From the NCBI GenBank assembly GCA_030065195.1, contig JASJDE010000003.1:1-54619 (forward strand): a stretch of DNA of 54,619 nt. Reading direction: 5' to 3'. A model generated the notes under the pieces. It ran no database searches. It saw nothing but the letters and a program-made list of their open reading frames with translations, and was not told where the DNA came from. Positions 36,508 to 45,131 of this stretch are shown one piece after another. Within the stretch, counting starts at the first letter, position 1; each line of letters opens with the position of its first letter. The DNA is from Erythrobacter sp. GTDB taxonomy: Bacteria > Pseudomonadota > Alphaproteobacteria > Sphingomonadales > Sphingomonadaceae. The position numbers were made by a program, and so were the translations under genes.

Positions 36508-36539
36508 GCCGGAAGCGCTCCTCACTCTGCGCTTCCGGC
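36508..36539 (+). terminator. Terminator-like hairpin after the acyl-CoA ligase gene
   Basis: A perfect 11-base inverted repeat (gccggaagcgc at 36508-36518, gcgcttccggc at 36529-36539) with a ten-base loop begins six bases after the stop. The T-tract behind it is weak, so termination efficiency is uncertain. Confidence 0.6.
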
Positions 36540-36579
36540 CCGGCATTCTTGGCTGGAATGTCGCCAGGTGGCGTCGGAG

Positions 36580-36663
36580 TCAGACGATCAGCGTGTTGAA
36601 CGAGATCGTGCTGATGCCGAGGGCGATCACCATGGCGAACGCCTTTTCTGCAAAGATGGTCAT
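36580..36663 (-). CDS. 27-residue membrane microprotein
   Basis: The minus strand encodes 27 residues from ATG (36661-36663) to TGA (36580-36582). The product starts MTIFAEKAF and then forms one hydrophobic helix ending STISFNTLIV. AGGAG lies nine bases before the start, a good ribosome site that distinguishes it from random short frames. It would be a single-pass inner-membrane peptide. It stands alone: upstream is the gene-poor stretch 36664-37314 with a gatacgtatc palindrome (36716-36725) in its presumed promoter. I know of no named family; sphingomonads carry many such small hydrophobic peptides. Confidence 0.6.
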   Translation of the reverse strand: MTIFAEKAFAMVIALGISTISFNTLIV

Positions 36664-36826
36664 CTCAACGTACTCCTGATTCTGCGGACGGCCATGTGCC
36701 GTGCTTACATGGATAGATACGTATCGACGTGCAATTTTGTTACATTACTAGGCACAGTAATTACCGATCAGCGCAATCGAAATAGGCGATTAAGGCAATT
36801 GATAGGCTAGTCCAATAACAAGGTTT

Positions 36827-36872
36827 GAGACGCGGCCACCTGTTGGGGGGAGGAATGGGGTGGCCGCGTCTC
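36827..36872. other. Strong hairpin with purine-rich (SD-like or anti-SD) loop
   Basis: A perfect 14-base inverted repeat (gagacgcggccacc, 36827-36840, and ggtggccgcgtctc, 36859-36872) encloses an 18-base loop. On the plus strand the loop reads ggggggaggaatgg, resembling a ribosome site. On the minus strand it reads ccattcctcccccc, an anti-Shine-Dalgarno motif like that in the loops of some alphaproteobacterial small RNAs. There is no U-tract on either side, so a simple terminator is less likely. Confidence 0.6.
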
Positions 36873-37254
36873 GCTCGCTGCACTGCCGACCGGTCGGGCT
36901 GAAGGGCGATCCCGATGCGCTCATCCGGGCGCATCGAACCCTGGGCCCATGACCGAAATTCGAGACCCACAGCGCAGGGGGAAGGCGCTGATGTTGCGAT
37001 CGCAGGGCAGGGGCACTGGAATACCCGCATCTGCCTATTCGATCGCCGGGCCGCGTGTCGGCGGCAAGCTGACCGACAGGCGCTTGCCGCTTTGCGATCT
37101 CGCGCCGTCGAGCCGACGAGGACAGGGCGGAGAGAGGTGCCTGTACCTGCGTCGTGGCGGCTAAATGGTGTTCGATTGCGTCGAACTCAAATGCTAAAAG
37201 CTGTAGATTGGTTGCGTTTTTCGCAATTTTACTGCGATCCGTTTTTGGCCCCAG

Positions 37255-37288
37255 TGCAAAGCGGCCGCCGGCTCACACCGACGGCCGC
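37255..37288 (-). terminator. Probable urcA terminator
   Basis: On the minus strand, 26 bases after the urcA stop, an 11-base stem with one mismatch (plus-strand gcggccgccgg at 37261-37271 and ccgacggccgc at 37278-37288) is followed by TTTG. This is a plausible intrinsic terminator with a short U-tract. Confidence 0.55.
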
Positions 37289-37314
37289 AGGGATTGTTAA
37301 ACCTTTGGAGCCGC

Positions 37315-37641
37315 TTAGTTGGCGGCGACTTGCCCGCCGGCGCGCGATCGCGTCGCCAGGACCCGCTCGGCTTCGGCAAGAGCGGCGGTGCGGGCTTCGG
37401 CCAGGCATTTTGCGTCGACGATGTCGCGGCCAAAGCCGTAACGCGAATTGCTTTCGATCGTACAAGCCTTGCGCAGCCGCGCTTCGGCCCGCTGCTCAAA
37501 CTTTTCACGGCCATTTTCGGTCGCAAGATCGATATCGCCAATCGCAATGCGAACCGTCACGACCTCGTCGCTGGCCAGCGACGTTGCATGAACGGGGGCT
37601 GCGACCGCAGCGAAGGCGAGAAGGGGGAGGGCGAAACGCAT
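37315..37641 (-). CDS. UrcA family protein
   Basis: A 108-residue secreted protein of the UrcA family, frequent in Sphingomonadales. ATG 37639-37641 is chosen because it starts a signal peptide (MRFALPLLAFAAVAAPVHA) and has GGAG nine bases upstream. The mature part carries VVTVRIAIGDIDLATENGRE, a central helix and the conserved cysteine pair (RKACTIES and DAKCLAEA), likely a disulfide. The molecular function is not established. The upstream region contains a ten-base inverted repeat (37750-37786) and five TGCAA motifs, so transcription is probably regulated. Confidence 0.88.
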   Translation of the reverse strand: MRFALPLLAFAAVAAPVHATSLASDEVVTVRIAIGDIDLATENGREKFEQRAEARLRKACTIESNSRYGFGRDIVDAKCLAEARTAALAEAERVLATRSRAGGQVAAN

Positions 37642-37749
37642 ATTCTGGAACTCCAAAGCTTTGGTGCAATGCACAAGATGATTGTGCAAATGCGAATGAC
37701 GCCGCGCGGTTCCACAAAATTGCGCAGCTATCGATGCAATTTTCGCCAC

Positions 37750-37786
37750 TGATCTTTGCTGTGATGCAACATTGGTGCAAAGATCA
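37750..37786. promoter_or_regulatory. Inverted repeat in the urcA / serine hydrolase intergenic region
   Basis: tgatctttgc (37750-37759) and its exact complement gcaaagatca (37777-37786) are separated by 17 bases. The pair lies about 110 bases upstream of urcA and 140 bases upstream of the divergent serine hydrolase. It may be a binding site for a dimeric regulator or a transcript hairpin. Five copies of TGCAA occur between 37670 and 37783. Confidence 0.45.
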
Positions 37787-37923
37787 CCGGATGCCGTAGC
37801 GGAAGGTGAATGGGCTGCAGTCCAGCGGGGTTGGCGCTTAGCTACGCTCGATGTGGTGAGACAATGGCCCCACGGGTAACTCGTTCGTCAGGTTCCCTTT
37901 TGTCATGATGGAAGGTTGCATCG

Positions 37924-39009
37924 TTGCCGAAATCTCTCATGCTTGCCGCGTCGCTTGCGGCCACTCCGGTCCTGGAACAGGCTGAAGACTCGGTGAGCGC
38001 CGTCGCTATTCCGGGTGCTGAAACCTTCGAGCCATTGCTCAAGCAACACGACGTACCGGGCGTCTCCTATTCCGAATTGCGCAATTGCGAGGTGGTCGCC
38101 ACGTCCACGGCCGGGCTGGCGAACATAGCGCAAGGCCGCAAGGTGACGAATGCCACTCTGTTCGAAGCCGCCTCGCTGTCCAAACCGGTCTTCGCATGGC
38201 TTGTGATGGATCTCGAGCGCAACGGAGTGATCGACCTGGACCGCCCCTTTGCCGATTTCGGCTTCGATTGGCCGCGCATTGCGGACAAAGAGCGCTACGC
38301 CCTCCTGACGCCTCGGCTTGTGTTAACCCACCGCACTGGTTTGCCGAACTGGACCGGGAATTCACTCAATCCGGATCGGGCCGATCCGCTGGAGTTCCGC
38401 TTCGATCCCGATACCGATCACAGCTACTCAGGCGAAGCGATCCAGATACTCCAGCGCTTCGTTGAAGACATGACCGGCAAATCGCTGGGCGTGCTGCTTC
38501 GCGAACGGCTTGGCAGCGTAATGCCGCATTCGAGCTTCAACGATAACTATGCCAGCGGAACGTCGACGTCGCGCGGCTATGAAAAGGCCAGCACGCCGAA
38601 CGAGGGCGACCGCGACATGATGCCAGTCGGGCAGGTGGAACTAGCGGCAGCCTCGCTTGCCACTACCGCCGCCGACTATGCCGCCTTCATGGGACTCCAT
38701 TGCCGCGGCGAAGGGTTGCCGCAGACCAGCTACACGGAGATGCTGCGCGCCCAGACGCCTGAACGCATTACCGATGAAGGTTTCCCGATCAGGTGGGGCC
38801 TTGGCTGGTCGCTGGTCACGATCGAAGGACGCAAATTCGTGATGCACACCGGAGATAACGGCGAATACCGCGCTTTTGCCGGCTTCTATCCCGACACTGG
38901 GGAGGGGTTGGTCATGCTGACCAACGGCAAACAGGGCACCGCGCTGATCAACGAATTCCTCGGGCTTGACGGCGGCTCCCGAGGCGATGATTCACAAGAA
39001 GGCGACTGA
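37924..39009 (+). CDS. Serine hydrolase of the beta-lactamase/class C family
   Basis: A 361-residue penicillin-binding-protein-like hydrolase. Active-site motif 1 is ASLSKPVF (SxxK), motif 2 HSYSGEA (Tyr-Ser-Gly in place of YxN) and motif 3 MHTGDNG (HTG). The TTG start at 37924 follows GGAAGG eight bases upstream. The N-terminus (MPKSLMLAASLAATPV) is weakly hydrophobic and may be a poor signal peptide. The family includes esterases, D-amino-acid peptidases and beta-lactamases; substrate unknown. guaA starts 40 bases after the stop on the same strand. Two further relatives lie at 42.8-44.3 and 45.1-46.8 kb. Confidence 0.88.
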   Translation: MPKSLMLAASLAATPVLEQAEDSVSAVAIPGAETFEPLLKQHDVPGVSYSELRNCEVVATSTAGLANIAQGRKVTNATLFEAASLSKPVFAWLVMDLERNGVIDLDRPFADFGFDWPRIADKERYALLTPRLVLTHRTGLPNWTGNSLNPDRADPLEFRFDPDTDHSYSGEAIQILQRFVEDMTGKSLGVLLRERLGSVMPHSSFNDNYASGTSTSRGYEKASTPNEGDRDMMPVGQVELAAASLATTAADYAAFMGLHCRGEGLPQTSYTEMLRAQTPERITDEGFPIRWGLGWSLVTIEGRKFVMHTGDNGEYRAFAGFYPDTGEGLVMLTNGKQGTALINEFLGLDGGSRGDDSQEGD

Positions 39010-39049
39010 CCTGCTGGACAGCGCAAGGTCGCGTCCTTAACCCGCGCCC

Positions 39050-40624
39050 ATGGACGCAGACCACCTTCCCGATTCCATCCTCATCGTCGATTTCGGCAGC
39101 CAGGTAACCCAGTTGATTGCGCGCCGCGTGCGCGAAGCCGGGGTCTATTCCGAGATTGCTCCCTTCAGCATGGCCGAAGAAGCGTTTCGGCGACTCAACC
39201 CCAGAGGGATTATCCTCTCCGGTTCGCCCGCAGGTGTGCCGGAGGAAGGCTCCCCGCGCGCGCCGCAGAGCTTCTTCGACGCGGGCGTCCCGATCCTCGG
39301 CATTTGCTACGGCCAACAGGTGATGAGCCACCAATTGGGCGGCGAAGTACGGCCCGGACACGAGACGGGCGAAGGCGGCGAGTTCGGGCGCGCCTATCTG
39401 ACCGTGACCAAGGATTGCGCGCTGTTCGACGGGATGTGGCAGATCGGCGAGCGTCACCAGGTGTGGATGAGCCATGGTGACAAGGTTACCCGCTTCGCCC
39501 CCGGCTTCGAGATCGTCGCCACAAGCGACGGTGCCCCTTTTGCGGTGATCGCCGACGAGGAACGCAAATTTTACGGCACCCAGTTCCACCCCGAAGTGGT
39601 TCACACGCCCGATGGCGGCAAGCTGCTCGCCAATTTCGTCCGTCATGTCTGCGGGCTCAAGGGCGACTGGACCATGGCCGAGTTCCGCAAGACCAAGATC
39701 GACGAAATCCGTGCGCAGGTCGGTTCGGGACGGGTGATCTGCGGGCTGTCGGGCGGGGTCGATTCCGCGGTCGCGGCGGTGCTGATTCACGAAGCGATCG
39801 GCGACCAGCTCACATGCGTGTTCGTCGACCACGGGCTGATGCGGATGAACGAAGCCGAACAGGTCGTCGCGCTGTTCCGCGACAGCTACAACATCCCGCT
39901 GGTTCATGTGAACGCAGAGGAGCAGTTTCTGGGTGGGTTAGCGGGAGTCACCGACCCCGAGAAGAAGCGCAAGTTTATCGGCGGAGCGTTCATCGACCTG
40001 TTCGAAAAGGAAGCCAAGGCCGTGGGCGGGGCGGATTTCCTCGCGCAGGGCACGCTCTATCCCGACGTGATCGAGAGCGTCTCTTTCACCGGCGGGCCGA
40101 GCGTCACGATCAAGAGCCACCACAATGTCGGTGGCCTGCCCGAACGCATGAACATGGAACTGGTCGAGCCGCTGCGCGAACTGTTCAAGGACGAGGTCCG
40201 CGCATTGGGCCGCGAGCTTGGCCTGCCCGAAGCCTTTGTCGGCCGTCACCCCTTCCCCGGCCCCGGCCTCGCGATCCGCATTCCCGGCGAAGTCACCAAG
40301 GAACGCTGCGACATCCTGCGCAAGGCCGATGCGATCTATCTCGAGGAAATCCGCAATGCCGGTCTCTACGACGCGATCTGGCAGGCCTTTGCGGTGCTGC
40401 TGCCGGTCAAGACCGTTGGCGTGATGGGAGACGGGCGCACCTATGACAGCGTCTGCGGGCTACGCGCCGTAACCTCGACCGACGGCATGACGGCGGATGT
40501 GTTCCCGTTCGATGCAAGCTTCCTGACACAGGTCGCGACCCGGATCGTCAACGAGGTGCAGGGCATCAACCGGGTGGTGTACGATTACACCAGCAAACCG
40601 CCGGGGACGATCGAGTGGGAGTAA
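39050..40624 (+). CDS. guaA: GMP synthase (glutamine-hydrolysing)
   Basis: A 524-residue enzyme that converts XMP to GMP. The class I glutamine amidotransferase half (residues about 8-200) has the nucleophile in [13 protein letters not shown] and the catalytic His/Glu in [11 protein letters not shown]. The ATP pyrophosphatase half has the P-loop [18 protein letters not shown]. The C-terminal dimerisation domain ends [13 protein letters not shown], as in the whole family. Length and all motifs are normal. The ATG at 39050 gives [18 protein letters not shown]. Confidence 0.98.
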   Translation: MDADHLPDSILIVDFGSQVTQLIARRVREAGVYSEIAPFSMAEEAFRRLNPRGIILSGSPAGVPEEGSPRAPQSFFDAGVPILGICYGQQVMSHQLGGEVRPGHETGEGGEFGRAYLTVTKDCALFDGMWQIGERHQVWMSHGDKVTRFAPGFEIVATSDGAPFAVIADEERKFYGTQFHPEVVHTPDGGKLLANFVRHVCGLKGDWTMAEFRKTKIDEIRAQVGSGRVICGLSGGVDSAVAAVLIHEAIGDQLTCVFVDHGLMRMNEAEQVVALFRDSYNIPLVHVNAEEQFLGGLAGVTDPEKKRKFIGGAFIDLFEKEAKAVGGADFLAQGTLYPDVIESVSFTGGPSVTIKSHHNVGGLPERMNMELVEPLRELFKDEVRALGRELGLPEAFVGRHPFPGPGLAIRIPGEVTKERCDILRKADAIYLEEIRNAGLYDAIWQAFAVLLPVKTVGVMGDGRTYDSVCGLRAVTSTDGMTADVFPFDASFLTQVATRIVNEVQGINRVVYDYTSKPPGTIEWE

Positions 40625-40649
40625 TATCCAGGCGGCGGAGGCCTGCGCC

Positions 40650-40676
40650 CGACAGCTAACCCCAGACAGATCGGTT
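40650..40676. terminator. Weak hairpin between guaA and the peptidase gene
   Basis: A six-base stem (ctaacc and ggttag) surrounding ccagacagatc lies between the two convergent stops. No U-tract follows. It may act as a bidirectional terminator but the evidence is thin. Confidence 0.3.
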
Positions 40677-41415
40677 AGGCCTGGCTGAGCGGCGTTTCCG
40701 CAAGGCTGCGCGCAAGTTGATCTTCGCTCATTTTGTATTTGGATGCGACCCGCGAAAATGAGACGTGCAGGTGGTCGTTGTGACCGGCAAAACTCCTGAC
40801 GCCCCGGACATCCGGATCATTGAACAGGATCGAGACGCCCTCCGAATCCGCACGAATGATATCGACAAGCGCTTGCGTCTTCCCGCGTGAGTAGGCGCTG
40901 CTTCTGAAAGTCAGCCGCGTCCCGGTTTGGCCGTCGTGCCTTAGGGGACGGATGTCGACCTGTTGACCATTCCTGTGGCTTGAGTGCGGGTGGTGCCGGC
41001 CACCACGATAGCGCGATATGTTGCCTATCTCCGCCGTTGTCCCGGTGTCTCGCGTAAACTGGGCGAGGTACCTTTGCATGCGCGCAACGGTATCTTCCGT
41101 GCCGAACTGGTCGTTCCCGTCGCGATTGTAGGTGACGTAACCATCGCCGCTAGCAGGCAGCAGCCAACAGACGGTGTTGAGGCTTCCGTTCTTGCGAATG
41201 GCGCCGAAATCGAGGCCCAAGGCCTGAAATGTCCGGCGACCGGCCTGACCATCCACAGCCAACGCATTGGCCGACTGATAATCCAGCACGGCCTGCTCGG
41301 TGCCCGGGCCAAAATCTCCATCCAGCGACAATGCTCGCCCAAGCGATCTATTTATTGCATCTTGCAACCAAAGAACTGGCGTTCCCTTTGACCCCTTCAC
41401 CAGAGAAAAATTCAT
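40675..41415 (-). CDS. Peptidoglycan-binding, LAS-type (M74/MepA-like) metallopeptidase
   Basis: A 246-residue protein. Residues about 6-68 form a PG_binding_1 domain (KGTPVLWLQDAINRSLG, LDGDFGPGTEQAVLDYQ). Residues about 75-225 form a LAS-type metallopeptidase domain with HPHSSHRNGQQVDIRP (H144, H147 and D154 as probable metal ligands) and GHNDHLHVSF (H212, H215, H217). Penicillin-insensitive murein endopeptidases of this fold cut D-Ala-meso-DAP crosslinks. ATG 41413-41415 has GGGGGAG upstream. No signal peptide is visible, so export would need another route, as for phage endolysins. It converges with guaA. Confidence 0.8.
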   Translation of the reverse strand: MNFSLVKGSKGTPVLWLQDAINRSLGRALSLDGDFGPGTEQAVLDYQSANALAVDGQAGRRTFQALGLDFGAIRKNGSLNTVCWLLPASGDGYVTYNRDGNDQFGTEDTVARMQRYLAQFTRDTGTTAEIGNISRYRGGRHHPHSSHRNGQQVDIRPLRHDGQTGTRLTFRSSAYSRGKTQALVDIIRADSEGVSILFNDPDVRGVRSFAGHNDHLHVSFSRVASKYKMSEDQLARSLAETPLSQA

Positions 41416-41626
41416 CGCAAACACTCCCCCCCAATCAGAACGACACAACGTTTATCACTCGTCTTCTCTGGCTGCTAGCTAAAGAACGCGAGCGAATTCA
41501 AACGAGCCCTGTAGGTGAAGGAGGCCTTTCCGGGCTGGCCAAGAGCGGCCCTTGCAGACGCAACCTTTGCGCATGTTGCGGCGTATTGTAAGGGCACGTC
41601 CACACTTCCAATTGAGGCCGCTCCGA

Positions 41627-42247
41627 ATGACCACCTTCCGTCCCACTGGGCTAGCCGCCATAGCTGCCGCCGTCCTTTCGCTTGCAGCCTGCCAGCAAGC
41701 TCCCGCCGAAGCGCCTCCACTGGCGGAAGGCACGTGGACCGTCGATAGCGAAGACTCCCGCCTTTCCTACGTCACCGTCAAATCGGGCGAGATCGCCGAG
41801 AACAATTCCTTCTCCGGCCTGTCCGGTACCGTCGCGCCCGATGGCGCGGCGACGGTCGAGATCGATCTCGCCACGGTCAGCACCGGCGTCGACATTCGCA
41901 ACGAACGGATGCGCGAGATTTTTTTCGACGTCGCCGAATTCCCGACCGCGACGATCACCGCTGAGGTCGATCCGGCTGCGTTCGAGGCGCTCGATATCGG
42001 TGAAAGCACAACGCAGGCGCTGAAGGGTACGCTCAGCGTGAAGGGCGCGGAAACCGCCCTCGATACCGAAGTCGACGTCACTCGCATTTCGGACGATCGT
42101 GTGCTGGTCGTCTCGAAAGACCCGGTCATCGTCTACGCCGACGCTCTCGACCTGACAGAAGGGCTGTCCCAGTTGCAGGAGCTTGCCGGGCTGCCTTCGA
42201 TCACGCCTGCCGTGCCGGTGACATTCTCGATCGCATTCGAGCGCTGA
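41627..42247 (+). CDS. YceI family lipoprotein
   Basis: A 206-residue YceI-family lipocalin-like protein. ATG 41627 is chosen because it begins a lipoprotein signal (RPTGLAAIAAAVLSLAAC, lipobox LAAC near residue 22). The YceI domain follows with GTWTVDSEDSRLSYVTVKSG, RNERMREIFFDVAEFPTATI and the final VPVTFSIAFE. The family binds polyisoprenoids in an elongated barrel. Lgt in this window would provide the lipid modification. A YdjM-type gene follows 19 bases later. Confidence 0.93.
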   Translation: MTTFRPTGLAAIAAAVLSLAACQQAPAEAPPLAEGTWTVDSEDSRLSYVTVKSGEIAENNSFSGLSGTVAPDGAATVEIDLATVSTGVDIRNERMREIFFDVAEFPTATITAEVDPAAFEALDIGESTTQALKGTLSVKGAETALDTEVDVTRISDDRVLVVSKDPVIVYADALDLTEGLSQLQELAGLPSITPAVPVTFSIAFER

Positions 42248-42266
42248 TCGCTCAAACCTCGTCCTC

Positions 42267-42797
42267 TTGCCGACCGTCTTCACCCACGCAGTCGTTCCGC
42301 TGGCGATCGCCGTAGCGGCAGGGAGTGGGCGAATCTCGCCAAGACTGGCTGTTGCCGGAGCATTGTTCTCCGTGTTGCCCGATGCCGATGTGATCGGCTT
42401 CGGACTGGGAATCGACTATGCCGACGACTGGGGACATCGTGGGGCGACGCATTCTCTCGCATTCGCCGGTCTATGCGCAGGCGCCGCGGCGCTGGCATGG
42501 CGCGAAGCTCGATCCCTCGTCGCCTTCCTGTTCCTGACATTCGCGATGGCGAGCCATGGCTTGCTCGATACACTCACCGACGGCGGGCTGGGTTCCGCCT
42601 TGTTGTGGCCGTTCGACCAGGCCCGGATCTTCGCGCCCGAAACTCCATTGCGGGTCTCCCCTATTGGCGCGGGGTTCTTCTCGGCGCGCGGGGTGGAAAC
42701 GCTGTTGTCCGAGATTCGCTGGATCTGGCTCCCATGCCTTGCGATCGCGTCAGTCGGCAGGTTGGCCCGTCGACACAGCCCAGGTCCGAAGAGCTGA
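42267..42797 (+). CDS. YdjM-family metal-dependent hydrolase (membrane)
   Basis: A 176-residue inner-membrane protein of the YdjM/LexA-regulated family. Motifs are VFTHAVVPLA at the start, SVLPDADVIG (metal Asp pair), HRGATHSLAF (His pair) and MASHGLLDTLTDGG. Three to four hydrophobic segments. TTG start at 42267, directly before the conserved PTVFTHA. Family annotation as a metal-dependent hydrolase rests on the conserved His/Asp residues; the substrate is unknown. It converges on a serine hydrolase with 10 bases between stops. Confidence 0.85.
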   Translation: MPTVFTHAVVPLAIAVAAGSGRISPRLAVAGALFSVLPDADVIGFGLGIDYADDWGHRGATHSLAFAGLCAGAAALAWREARSLVAFLFLTFAMASHGLLDTLTDGGLGSALLWPFDQARIFAPETPLRVSPIGAGFFSARGVETLLSEIRWIWLPCLAIASVGRLARRHSPGPKS

Positions 42798-42807
42798 CCA
42801 AGGCAAC

Positions 42808-44262
42808 CTACTCTTCGGCGGCTATCCTGACATAGGTATCATCGCCGAAGGTCACGCTGATCCTGCCAGTTTCGTCAGGGAAGAAGGTCCCTTCCTGTCC
42901 ATCCTGCGGGTCGATGAAAGTCGCCTCACCGGTCTTCACCAGTCGGAATGTGTAGCCCGACGGGGCCTTGCCCACCAGTTCGGGCGGGTCTGCGGTCAGC
43001 GAAAACGCGACTGCCTCGGCCCCGGCGCGCGCGTAATCGCCGGTGAAAGCAGCGAGTTCCTCGGCGTCTGCGGCCATCCTCGTGCGCTTGAGCAATTCGG
43101 ACGTGGGCCAGCCATAGGTCACATTGGCGGTGCGTCCGATATCGCCGACCATCGGCCAGCCATTCTGCGCATTGGCGACGGTAACGATCGCGTCACCCGA
43201 AGCGGGATAGGCCATGAAATTCGACTTGTATCCGATATTCGATCCGGAATGGCTGAGCCGGATCGCACCGTTCACTTCGGCAACGCCTATTCCAAGCCCG
43301 TAATCGGCTGCGACCGGCTTCGTCATCGCCCGCGCCACCGCCGGTGCGATGCCGCCATTTTCGTCGCCGTCGAGCGCGCGCAGCAACGCGGCCAAGAACA
43401 GGGCATACTCGCTTGGCGTGCTCCACAGACTGGCCGCCGCCTGCTCGGGATGGATCCGCCAGCCACCCTCGACGGGCTGGCCGTCGACGATCGTGGCGGC
43501 GGCCACATTGTCGCGAGCGAAGCTTGCGGGTGGCGCAGAGGCAAAAGTGCTCCGCTCCATGCCAAGGGGATCGAGGACCAGCCTGCGCATGGCGGCTTCG
43601 AAGCTTTCTCCGGTGACGCTCTCAACCCAATATTGTGCAATCGTATAGCCGCCGCCCGAATAGCGGCGCTCGCCGTCGGGATTGGGGCTGATCGCCACCG
43701 GATCGGTGTTGGTCGCACCCCTGCCTTCGATTACGTCCTTTGCGGTGGGAACAGGTCCGCTCGAAGCGTAGCCCGGGAAGCCCGAAACGGTCGCACCGCT
43801 GGTGTGCGAAAGCAGCCCGCGCAAGGTAATGGGCAAGCCCCCGGGGTTGAGCCGGGCCAGGTCGAGGCCCTCCAGATCGGCCGAGATATCGTCTTCGAGA
43901 CCCACGCGCCGCTCGAAAGCAAGCGCGACGATGCCCGCGGCTGCGACCGTTTTCGACAGCGAAGCGAACTGGAAAAGCGTGTCCGAATCCGCCGTTCCGC
44001 CATAGGCGCGCGCCCACGACAATTCGCCATTGCGCAGGACGGCAGTGCTGACGGCCGGAATCCCTAGCTGCGAGCGGCGTTCCTCCAGCGTCTGGCGGTT
44101 GGCTTCTTCGCCCTCGAAGCTGACGAGAGGGACCAGCCCGGCTTCGATCTTCGCCTGTTCGGGCGGTTCGGGCGGTTCGATCGGCTCGTGCGCCATGGCC
44201 GGAACTGGCATGGCGATTGGCACGAAGCAGAGAATTGCGAGTACGCGTGTCCGAAATGTCAT
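42808..44262 (-). CDS. Serine hydrolase (class C beta-lactamase family)
   Basis: A 484-residue periplasmic hydrolase. ATG 44260-44262 begins a signal peptide (MTFRTRVLAILCFVPIAMPV, cleavage near AMA). Motif 1 is QFASLSKTVA (SxxK), then LLSHTSGATVSGFPG, motif 2 RYSGGGYTIAQY (YSG) and motif 3 LSHSGSNIGYKS (HSG). A small C-terminal beta domain follows (from about residue 370, FTGDYARAGAEAVAFSL). An in-frame ATG 33 bases upstream (44295) is possible but would extend the signal unusually. The gene is back to back with an endonuclease III-like gene; start codons 76 bases apart. Confidence 0.9.
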   Translation of the reverse strand: MTFRTRVLAILCFVPIAMPVPAMAHEPIEPPEPPEQAKIEAGLVPLVSFEGEEANRQTLEERRSQLGIPAVSTAVLRNGELSWARAYGGTADSDTLFQFASLSKTVAAAGIVALAFERRVGLEDDISADLEGLDLARLNPGGLPITLRGLLSHTSGATVSGFPGYASSGPVPTAKDVIEGRGATNTDPVAISPNPDGERRYSGGGYTIAQYWVESVTGESFEAAMRRLVLDPLGMERSTFASAPPASFARDNVAAATIVDGQPVEGGWRIHPEQAAASLWSTPSEYALFLAALLRALDGDENGGIAPAVARAMTKPVAADYGLGIGVAEVNGAIRLSHSGSNIGYKSNFMAYPASGDAIVTVANAQNGWPMVGDIGRTANVTYGWPTSELLKRTRMAADAEELAAFTGDYARAGAEAVAFSLTADPPELVGKAPSGYTFRLVKTGEATFIDPQDGQEGTFFPDETGRISVTFGDDTYVRIAAEE

Positions 44263-44338
44263 AATTGCACTGGTGGCGAGATTGGTCACACGCATCAAGT
44301 GCTTGCCGACCAAGGATAGGCTCGCCACGATAGGCGGG

Positions 44339-45046
44339 ATGCAATTGCCGCTAGGTCCCGACCCTCGAACCGAAAAGCTGCGCCAAACGCAGGCCGCCTT
44401 GATCGACCGGTTCGGCCGGATCGTCCGCCCGCCCGACAAGCGTCGCGATCCCGTTTGGGTCCTGGTCCACGGGGTGATCGGCGCCCAGACCAAGACGGCG
44501 GCGTCCAACGCTTCGACCGACGCCCTGATCGACGAATTCGGATCGTGGGAAGAGGTTGCGACCGTGCCGGTTGAAGGGCTCGAAGCGCGGCTCCGAAGGC
44601 AGACATTCCCGAGCGTGGCCGCCGAACGGCTCAAGGCTTGCCTCAATGCGATCATTGCGGAGCGCGGTTCCGTCGATCTGCGCCATCTTTCCAACTGCGA
44701 TACAGCCGTAGCGATGGCGTGGCTTGAGACACTGCCGGGCGTTGCCCGCAAGATCTCCGCCGGAGTCATGAACGCCAGCACGTTCGAACGCAAAGCGATG
44801 GTGATTGATGGGCACCACCGGCGGATCATGCAGCGCATGGGCATGGTGGCTTCAAAGGCCGACACCGCGCGAGCCTATGATGCGTTGATGCCGGTCGTGC
44901 CTCAGGAATGGAGCGCAGCCGACATCGATGAGCACCACCTGCTGCTGAAGAAGCTCGGCCAGACATTTTGCCGCCCCCGCAAGACACAGTGCGATGGCTG
45001 TCCGGTGAAGGCGGATTGCGAAACCGGATCGACGCGAGCAGGGTGA
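44339..45046 (+). CDS. Endonuclease III-like DNA glycosylase
   Basis: A 235-residue HhH-GPD glycosylase. The helix-hairpin-helix LPGVARKISAGVM carries the lysine at the catalytic position of bifunctional Nth. The catalytic aspartate region reads AMVIDGHHRRIMQRMG. The iron-sulfur loop is CRPRKTQCDGCPVKADC, spacing C-x6-C-x2-C-x5-C. It differs from the second Nth-like gene at 46.8 kb (VIDGHHRRI against VAVDTHVHRV), so substrate choice may differ. ATG 44339 is chosen because residues from MQLPLGPDPR are the first that fit the fold; the longer open frame overlaps the divergent hydrolase. The N-terminal extension of about 15 residues is unassigned. Confidence 0.88.
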   Translation: MQLPLGPDPRTEKLRQTQAALIDRFGRIVRPPDKRRDPVWVLVHGVIGAQTKTAASNASTDALIDEFGSWEEVATVPVEGLEARLRRQTFPSVAAERLKACLNAIIAERGSVDLRHLSNCDTAVAMAWLETLPGVARKISAGVMNASTFERKAMVIDGHHRRIMQRMGMVASKADTARAYDALMPVVPQEWSAADIDEHHLLLKKLGQTFCRPRKTQCDGCPVKADCETGSTRAG

Positions 45047-45131
45047 AGCAGTTCATTCGGGAAATCCCGCCCGGATTCATCCACTTGCGCCGTTCACGCG
45101 TATCTCATCCGGGAGGCGAAGGAGACACCGA

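Larger units (their letters stand above)
36664..37314. other. Gene-poor region of about 650 bases
   Basis: No frame here has a ribosome site plus protein-like composition. It holds, in order, the upstream region of the 27-residue microprotein gene with the ten-base palindrome gatacgtatc (36716-36725), a strong hairpin (36827-36872), GC-rich sequence without recognisable content, and the probable urcA terminator (37255-37288). A short hairpin ttgcg/cgcaa followed by tttt occurs near 37210-37230. It could encode a small RNA around the hairpin. Confidence 0.5.

Noticed and set aside
36949..37164. 71-residue plus-strand frame in the gene-poor region
   Set aside because: No ribosome site, Arg/Gly-rich composition and competing frames on the other strand; no family.
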